From: Candidatus Woesearchaeota archaeon
GTDB lineage: Archaea; Nanobdellota; Nanobdellia; Woesearchaeales; ARS49
Length of the DNA stretch: 64,000 nucleotides
Reading direction: 5' to 3'
Assembly (NCBI GenBank): GCA_030750765.1
Contig: JASMHM010000002.1
Span: 62,001-126,000 of the forward strand
The first letter of the stretch is position 1. Every line of letters begins with the position of its first letter. The notes beneath the pieces were generated by a model. That model made no database searches. It was not told the DNA's origin and saw only the letters and a list, made by a program, of their open reading frames with translations. Position numbers and translations under genes: made by a program. Positions 58,663 to 64,000 of this stretch are shown here, piece by piece.

Positions 58663-59054
58663 AAAGCAGCATATTGGGTCGCAATGTCAGAAAGAACCAG
58701 GCATTGCCCAATTGCATGCGTAGTATCCTTGAATCGATCCTCTAATCCCTTAACCCCAGGAGGTTCTTCGTGGACCGCTGCCTTGATCGCGCCAATACCT
58801 GCTTGCAATGTTAGTGCTGGTTGGACAAGTTTGCCACTTTGAGTATCCAACGGCGGAAGAGCATCCAATACCTCGCTGGCACGATCTATGGATGTTCTCA
58901 TCCCATCCACGGTGACTGTTGTGTCCCCTCCCGCTTGCTTTTGGTAGGTTCCAAAACCAACTCCGCAACCGTGGACCATTTCTAAAATCTTATGAAAACC
59001 CGTTTGTATAGGTTTTCCGGCCTTGTAAAAATCCCATGTGGCTTGGTCGCTCAT
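58659..59054 (-). CDS. Hypothetical protein
   Basis: 131 aa ORF overlapping the bud32 stop; no family recognised. Confidence 0.5.
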   Translation of the reverse strand: MSDQATWDFYKAGKPIQTGFHKILEMVHGCGVGFGTYQKQAGGDTTVTVDGMRTSIDRASEVLDALPPLDTQSGKLVQPALTLQAGIGAIKAAVHEEPPGVKGLEDRFKDTTHAIGQCLVLSDIATQYAAF

Positions 59055-59095
59055 GGAGCTTCAAAAAAGAACGAGATATAAAAAAATGGTTGTGC

Positions 59096-59929
59096 TCAAT
59101 AATCTGCTTTCTTATACGCTTTAAACTTAGGTCCGGGTAGGCTCATCCCGGTGATGGCCCGGTAGCCCGCATTAACGCATACGGTTTTACTAATTTTGAT
59201 CTTGGCGAACGGCGAGTGCATGTGGCCGCCCACACAAACTATCGGCTTGTATTTTTTTACCAGCTCCTTAACAATAACACTTCCAAAGTGTTCTTTGTAG
59301 CGAGGACTATTCTTGTCCAAGACCATGTCTAGTTTGGTTCCAAACGGTACGTTGTGGGTTAAGAAAATGACTGGCTTTTTGGCCTTCTTGAATAATTGTT
59401 CTAGCTTTCCTTTGGTGTATCGATAGTCTTGCTTCAACAAGTCCATGACGTCGTTGTCCCTAGCGCGCTTCTTGTCCTTTTTATTTTGTGGGAGTTCTGG
59501 ACCTGAATGGTCCCCATACCCTATGATCGTGTAGTCACCCGCCACTCTTGCTTTCATGTGCACGTCAACAACATTCTTCAATCCCTTCACCATTTCTGCA
59601 TACGTTTTGTACTTCCACGGCAGCCCGTTGGGCGTCCAATCCCAGTTGCCAGGAACAAGATATGTCTTTTTTCCGGTCTTGTTAAACGCTTCTAACACCT
59701 TCCTTCCCTTGCTCCAGGACTTTTGGACCAACCGTTTAGCCTTAGCCTTGCCGATGATATCCCACCAAGTGAGGTCAAGCTCCGGATGCCTCATTCTAAG
59801 TTTGAGTGCTCTGAAAATCCGTGGCCGTAGTTCAGATGAGCACACATCCCCCACGCACAAGATTTCCCCTGGTCTGGACTTTACAGAAGGCTTCCACCCG
59901 TGCAGATCTCCGACTACAATGAAATTCAT
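59096..59929 (-). CDS. Calcineurin-like metallophosphoesterase
   Basis: MNFIVVGDLHGWKPS, CVGDVCSS, LVPGNWDW, CVGGHMHSPFAK. Confidence 0.85.
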   Translation of the reverse strand: MNFIVVGDLHGWKPSVKSRPGEILCVGDVCSSELRPRIFRALKLRMRHPELDLTWWDIIGKAKAKRLVQKSWSKGRKVLEAFNKTGKKTYLVPGNWDWTPNGLPWKYKTYAEMVKGLKNVVDVHMKARVAGDYTIIGYGDHSGPELPQNKKDKKRARDNDVMDLLKQDYRYTKGKLEQLFKKAKKPVIFLTHNVPFGTKLDMVLDKNSPRYKEHFGSVIVKELVKKYKPIVCVGGHMHSPFAKIKISKTVCVNAGYRAITGMSLPGPKFKAYKKADY

Positions 59930-59967
59930 ACACACAAAGAAGTTTGGGCATTTATAAAAGCTTCGCA

Positions 59968-60927
59968 CTACTCAGTAACGCCTGCTTCTTCGGGCGTGAG
60001 TTCCTTGTCAAAAATTATGCGGTACTGTCCTTGTAATTGTTCAAAAGTACCTCCGCAACTCTCGAACGTTTCCATGAACGGCGTTTTTCCTCTGTAGATC
60101 CCATTCTCTAGCGAAAACATGGCTAGCTTGCGGCCTTCTCCTTGATCGTGAAAGTTATCTGTGCCCTCTGCAAACATCATCCAAACATCCCCCGAGCCTG
60201 TTTGATCCCACAACCTCTGCGCACATATCTGGCCATAGCGCCTGTGTTCAGGATTGGTGACCAAATAGATGTCATCGCGCTGTGGCTTACCTCTTTTTAC
60301 CTCCCCCATAAATGCTGGCAAAAAGTCTTCAACTTTATTAACGCGCAAGAACGAGACCTCGTCCAAGTCCTTAGCCATCCCCCAGCCCCAATACGCAGCA
60401 AACGTACGCACGCCAGCCGCATGTCCAACCATAATTCCTGGGGGCGTGTCATCAATATAGATAGTCTCATGAGGGCCAACACCTATCTCGTCCATGCATA
60501 GCTTTATGCATTCTGGATCGGGTTTTGGTTTCGTTACCTCATCCTTTGTTACTATAGAAACAAACCTTCCATCTAGGTCGTTTTCTGCAAGCATGGAATC
60601 CACGCTACGCCGCACGTTGGAGGTGGCAATACCTAACTTGTACCCTTGAAGACCGTCGAGCAATTCCCGTATTCCTAGGAAAAGTGGGGAATAAAATGAT
60701 CCGACCTCGCTTGCATAATGCTCCACCAGAGAATCTATCTGACCTTCAGGAAAACCTAGAGTTCTGTAATACTCTGCCATAGGACTGGCAGCCTTGGCTT
60801 GGAATTCATTAATAGTAAAGTTAAACGGAAGTCCCAAGCGAACGGCATGATCTCGACAGTGATCCCTATGTGCAGTAAGAGAATCCTGCAGCACGCCATC
60901 GACTTCAAAAATAACCGCTTTGATCAT
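59968..60927 (-). CDS. HAD-superfamily phosphatase-like protein with about 100-aa C-terminal extension
   Basis: MIKAVIFEVDGVLQDS, LGIATSNVRRSV, KPDPECIKLCMDEIGVGPHETIYIDDTPPGI. Confidence 0.85.
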   Translation of the reverse strand: MIKAVIFEVDGVLQDSLTAHRDHCRDHAVRLGLPFNFTINEFQAKAASPMAEYYRTLGFPEGQIDSLVEHYASEVGSFYSPLFLGIRELLDGLQGYKLGIATSNVRRSVDSMLAENDLDGRFVSIVTKDEVTKPKPDPECIKLCMDEIGVGPHETIYIDDTPPGIMVGHAAGVRTFAAYWGWGMAKDLDEVSFLRVNKVEDFLPAFMGEVKRGKPQRDDIYLVTNPEHRRYGQICAQRLWDQTGSGDVWMMFAEGTDNFHDQGEGRKLAMFSLENGIYRGKTPFMETFESCGGTFEQLQGQYRIIFDKELTPEEAGVTE

Positions 60928-61032
60928 GCTCTGTTTTAGGTAAAAGGGCCTAATAAAGTTTTAGGTGCCCAAAACTCGCTTTTCCATAATCTATGCAGAC
61001 CAGAATCCAACAACACCCCTTTTTAAAGCTAA

Positions 61033-61236
61033 AAAATTACTACCGTACTAATTATTCAGGGTGACAAAGACACAACAATACCTAAAGAAATGTCAGAATC
61101 TGCTATAAAGAAGCTGAACAAACAATCAAAACTTTGCATACTCAAAGGTGCAGATCACAAATTCAAAGGACATGAACAAAAAGTCATTGAACTTTCGCTA
61201 AGCTGGTTCAAGGACCACCTCGCATCCGCATCGTAA
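61033..61236 (+). pseudogene. 5'-truncated alpha/beta hydrolase
   Basis: KITTVLIIQGDKDTTIPKEMSESAIKKLNKQSKLCILKGADHKFKGHEQKVIELSLSWFKDHLASAS*: typical C-terminal catalytic Asp and His segments with no N-terminal part upstream. Confidence 0.75.
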
Positions 61237-61245
61237 TAAGGTCAA

Positions 61246-61277
61246 GACCGCCAGGGGATCTGAACCCCTGACTTCGA
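61246..61277 (-). other. tRNA 3'-half fragment (T-arm plus 3' acceptor strand)
   Basis: Reverse strand CGAAGTCAGGGGTTCAGATCCCCTGGCGGTC with 5-bp T-stem AGGGG/CCCCT. Confidence 0.55.
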
Positions 61278-61351
61278 TGGGGTCGGGAGGATTCGAACCC
61301 CCGACCACGCGGCCCCCAGCCGCGCATTCTACCAAGCTAAACTACGACCCC
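61278..61351 (-). tRNA. tRNA-Pro (GGG anticodon)
   Basis: GGGGTCGTAGTTTAGCTTGGTAGAATGCGCGGCTGGGGGCCGCGTGGTCGGGGGTTCGAATCCTCCCGACCCCA; full cloverleaf, anticodon loop CTGGGGG. Confidence 0.95.
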
Positions 61352-61356
61352 AAGAC

Positions 61357-61977
61357 TTAATCCGGATTGTTGGGCGCATATAAAGGTTGTGATTGTACTA
61401 CGTTTGGTTTTACAGGGTCATCCACCACATGATAGAGAAAGCTAGTTGCCAGTAGAGAGGCAGTCACAAGACCTGCTGCGATACCTCGTTTCACATAGGC
61501 TCCCTGTCTGCGTACTATCTCAGGGAACCATGATCTCTTGCACTCCCCAATACCCATCAACTCCTTGAAGCCATCCGTGAATCCACCAATAAACGGACCA
61601 GATGCAGACCCAATGACAACCATACCAAACGTTCCCAAAGCTATCTCCTTAGGATCTCTCGCACCCATCATGTAATAGATAGGCGGACTAGATACACCAA
61701 AAGCGGTAGCACAGTACACAAAATCGTAAGCTCCTTGCACCCACTCACTAGAATTATCCGTAATATCTAGCATCCTCCGACCGGCTTTCCGGCCCCTCTC
61801 GTAAAGCCAACCCAGACCAAAATACAACAATCCCCCCGCAAACATTCTGGTCTTGATAGACGCCTCGTCCGGCATATCCGCGATGAGTTTTTCCGAAGCA
61901 GCCAACAAAGGAAGGGGAACAACGATTTGCGTGGTCGTGTCACAAATGTGTTCCTTGAAAGCTTGCAATTTTGGCAT
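61357..61977 (-). CDS. AlaE-like (L-alanine exporter-like) membrane protein, tentative
   Basis: Four TM; ...GRKAGRRMLDITDN...YDFVYCATAFGVSSPPIYYMMGARDPKEIALGTFGMVVIGSASGPFIGGFTDGFKELMGI resembles the AlaE layout. Confidence 0.4.
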   Translation of the reverse strand: MPKLQAFKEHICDTTTQIVVPLPLLAASEKLIADMPDEASIKTRMFAGGLLYFGLGWLYERGRKAGRRMLDITDNSSEWVQGAYDFVYCATAFGVSSPPIYYMMGARDPKEIALGTFGMVVIGSASGPFIGGFTDGFKELMGIGECKRSWFPEIVRRQGAYVKRGIAAGLVTASLLATSFLYHVVDDPVKPNVVQSQPLYAPNNPD

Positions 61978-62048
61978 GTATTATGTGCATGAACAGGACT
62001 TAAAAAGGTTGGGAAGGGGTTTATAAAGACAGCGTCGATAACAAGATC

Positions 62049-63893
62049 ATGACAAAAAAGCGCTGGAGCGTTCGATCTATCGCGACACTGATGGGAATCA
62101 CCATTGTCGGAGCGGCGGGATTATTCCTAGCAACTAGTGGTCTCGTCCAAAGAGCCACGCGACGTGCTCCTGTCCAACAAGCAGCACCACCCGCGCCTGC
62201 CGAGAGAGAGCACGCCCTGTCTGAACCTGTCCAAACACACAGGGGAGAGGCAAGACTCACCCTAGAACAAGGAGGAATATATGACTTCATCTGGGACGAT
62301 CCAAACAGAAAGCCACTCGGACCTAACGAGTTCCTAGACAATGGCTTCATCTACAAATTCGAACAGTTCTATAGTGGAGAGTGGACTAGCAAGCCTAAAG
62401 GGATAATTGATTTAGGCGTGAACAACACACCTTACGAAGTGTCACCCGTCGTGACCGGCCTAGAATTGGAAGAAAGACTCAGCCCGCACAAGGTTCCAAA
62501 ACAGGCAGTGATCAATTTTTGGGACAACATAAGCAATGTTGTTGGATTGAAACTCAAGGAAAAATTCAACACGCAAAGTTATGGCATCGCAAACTCCCGG
62601 GCAACGGATACCGAGTTCTGGGAAACCTTTGCAGAAGTACTCAGATTAGCTAACGTCGCCTACAAACCCGTAACGCTAATGAGCAGCGCGTTCAGCACCG
62701 ACCTACACCGCCGGGGCTGCAGAAGTCTAGATTGTGACACCATCGCAGAAGGTGGGGCTCACGTGGCAATGCGGTACGGTAGAAAGCTCGAGCTTTCCCT
62801 ACAACCCGAGCACATGTTTGGAATAGCCACCAACAAAGAGGTAGAATTCACCGCCTTCCGCGAGGTGGAACACTCCACAAAACAGGTGCCAAAGGGAGAT
62901 GGCACAGGTATGGTAGAATGGAAGGTCGAAACCCATACAGACCGGCCAAAAGATCTGCTCATCCAACACCAAGCATTTCACTTTGAGAACTGGTGCAGAG
63001 AAAATGGGTATCCTGCCATCGACCACAATCGCACGGTAACGTCCCGCAGAGGGCTATTCACACCCCTATCACAGAGAGACATCAAAGAAGTACAAGAAGC
63101 AGAAATTCGGAAAACAATATTCGTTGAGACCATGGATGCCGGAGACAAAGAAAAATCATTAGCCTTGCTTGAAGACTACATCACCTTCGCAGAGGGCTGC
63201 CAACAAAACCAAGTCATGCTCAGAGGATTAAGCGTTCTTGGTGCATGGTCAGAGCAAGCCATAGCAGACTACACCTATGCAAACAGTTCTTCCGAGTACA
63301 CAGCAGCATCACTAGAGAAAGTGTTACGCGCAGTGACCGCCTTTGAGGAAAAAGGAGGCGCGGCACTACACAACGCAAAACTTCACCATCAGAGAACAGA
63401 ACTTCGACTGGAGTACGTCCGTAACCCCAACGTTGCAACTTCGGTTAGCCGAGCAAGCGGGTACTTCGTAGATCGAGCATGGGCAAGTATTGAAACAAAC
63501 AAAACTCGAATGGTCGAACTCGACCGGAGAGGAAAGATAGGCCAGCTCATACACGAAGCAGCGATTAAGGGAAGCGACATCAACAGCAAAATGTTTGACC
63601 TGTACTGCGAGTACGTCTGCCGTCATGAACCAAAAAAGGCAGAACGCATCAAAGGCGGTCTGTTGCTAGGCGTAAAAGCATGGTATCAAACCTTGAACAA
63701 CTCACCACAAAACACGGAGAGACAAAAACGTGCGCACGCTATGATCTTGGAGAACGCTCGAAACATGGTAAACGGAGAAAAGTACTCAAAAGAGCCAAGC
63801 ATGTGGGAACCCTTGAAAGGATTTTTCGAACCTCTAGAACGCATGAGAAGCGCTTACCTTGCGTTGGGCAACAAGGGAAAGATGGTTGAGTAA
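62049..63893 (+). CDS. Hypothetical exported/membrane-anchored protein (614 aa)
   Basis: N-terminal TM ATLMGITIVGAAGLFLATSGLV then a large soluble domain; no family recognised. Confidence 0.65.
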   Translation: MTKKRWSVRSIATLMGITIVGAAGLFLATSGLVQRATRRAPVQQAAPPAPAEREHALSEPVQTHRGEARLTLEQGGIYDFIWDDPNRKPLGPNEFLDNGFIYKFEQFYSGEWTSKPKGIIDLGVNNTPYEVSPVVTGLELEERLSPHKVPKQAVINFWDNISNVVGLKLKEKFNTQSYGIANSRATDTEFWETFAEVLRLANVAYKPVTLMSSAFSTDLHRRGCRSLDCDTIAEGGAHVAMRYGRKLELSLQPEHMFGIATNKEVEFTAFREVEHSTKQVPKGDGTGMVEWKVETHTDRPKDLLIQHQAFHFENWCRENGYPAIDHNRTVTSRRGLFTPLSQRDIKEVQEAEIRKTIFVETMDAGDKEKSLALLEDYITFAEGCQQNQVMLRGLSVLGAWSEQAIADYTYANSSSEYTAASLEKVLRAVTAFEEKGGAALHNAKLHHQRTELRLEYVRNPNVATSVSRASGYFVDRAWASIETNKTRMVELDRRGKIGQLIHEAAIKGSDINSKMFDLYCEYVCRHEPKKAERIKGGLLLGVKAWYQTLNNSPQNTERQKRAHAMILENARNMVNGEKYSKEPSMWEPLKGFFEPLERMRSAYLALGNKGKMVE

Positions 63894-63923
63894 CTCTTAA
63901 GTACCTCCCCTCTAAACATAATC

Positions 63924-64000
63924 CATGAGCGAGCAATGGATAGGTAACGAAGTCATCATGGACATGCACACGTTCTTAGACGTTGCCAACCAAACCTTGG
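63924..64000 (+). CDS. Hypothetical protein, N terminus (runs off window edge)
   Basis: ATG...MSEQWIGNEVIMDMHTFLDVANQTL. Confidence 0.4.

Overview
This window looks archaeal, most consistent with a DPANN/Woesearchaeota-like genome. The taxonomy is inferred from gene content and promoter style: archaeal-type GluRS, TruD, Bud32, TrmB and HemK-like proteins, TATA boxes about 25 nt upstream of many starts, and bacterial-type GyrB. The sequence is densely coding, with many single-gene or short operons.

Recognisable content, in order: a partial DEAD-box helicase (minus strand, TTG start missed by the ORF track), M18-like aminopeptidase, Nudix, DUF192 lipoprotein, NDP-sugar epimerase, GDYXXLXY/DUF2157 pair, EamA transporter, PknB-like kinase, BlaI/M56 pair, HAD, GluRS, TrmB regulator, metallophosphoesterase, IleRS, YbaK, a HemK-kinase fusion, a large multidomain subtilase, MGMT-like protein, GyrB, a possible CARF-HTH regulator, a VTT / flavin disulfide reductase / two-glycosyltransferase cluster, PGI, a DUF2283/DUF4258 pair, a ZIP-like protein, TruD, an intein-containing MoxR plus DUF58, CopA, a metal/thiol island (52.1-57.6 kb), CcdA, Bud32, an Asp-to-Glu HAD, tRNA-Pro(GGG), and several large proteins of no family I recognise.

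The strongest candidate for an undescribed system is the 49.9-57.6 kb island. It combines CopA, a Met/His-rich membrane protein, MerT-HMA, CcdA, two adjacent proteins with identical C-terminal PGMVGGC tails, and a protein with three CxxC thioredoxin-like repeats. Two of its promoters share a TTACA-N5-TGTAA palindrome, and a near match lies before the BlaI-like gene.

Other notable signals are two genes interrupted by in-frame TAG codons, two frameshifted genes, a truncated hydrolase, a tRNA 3'-half, a dispersed 34-bp repeat and an orphan IS605-like end. All assignments come from reading the sequence. No database search was run.
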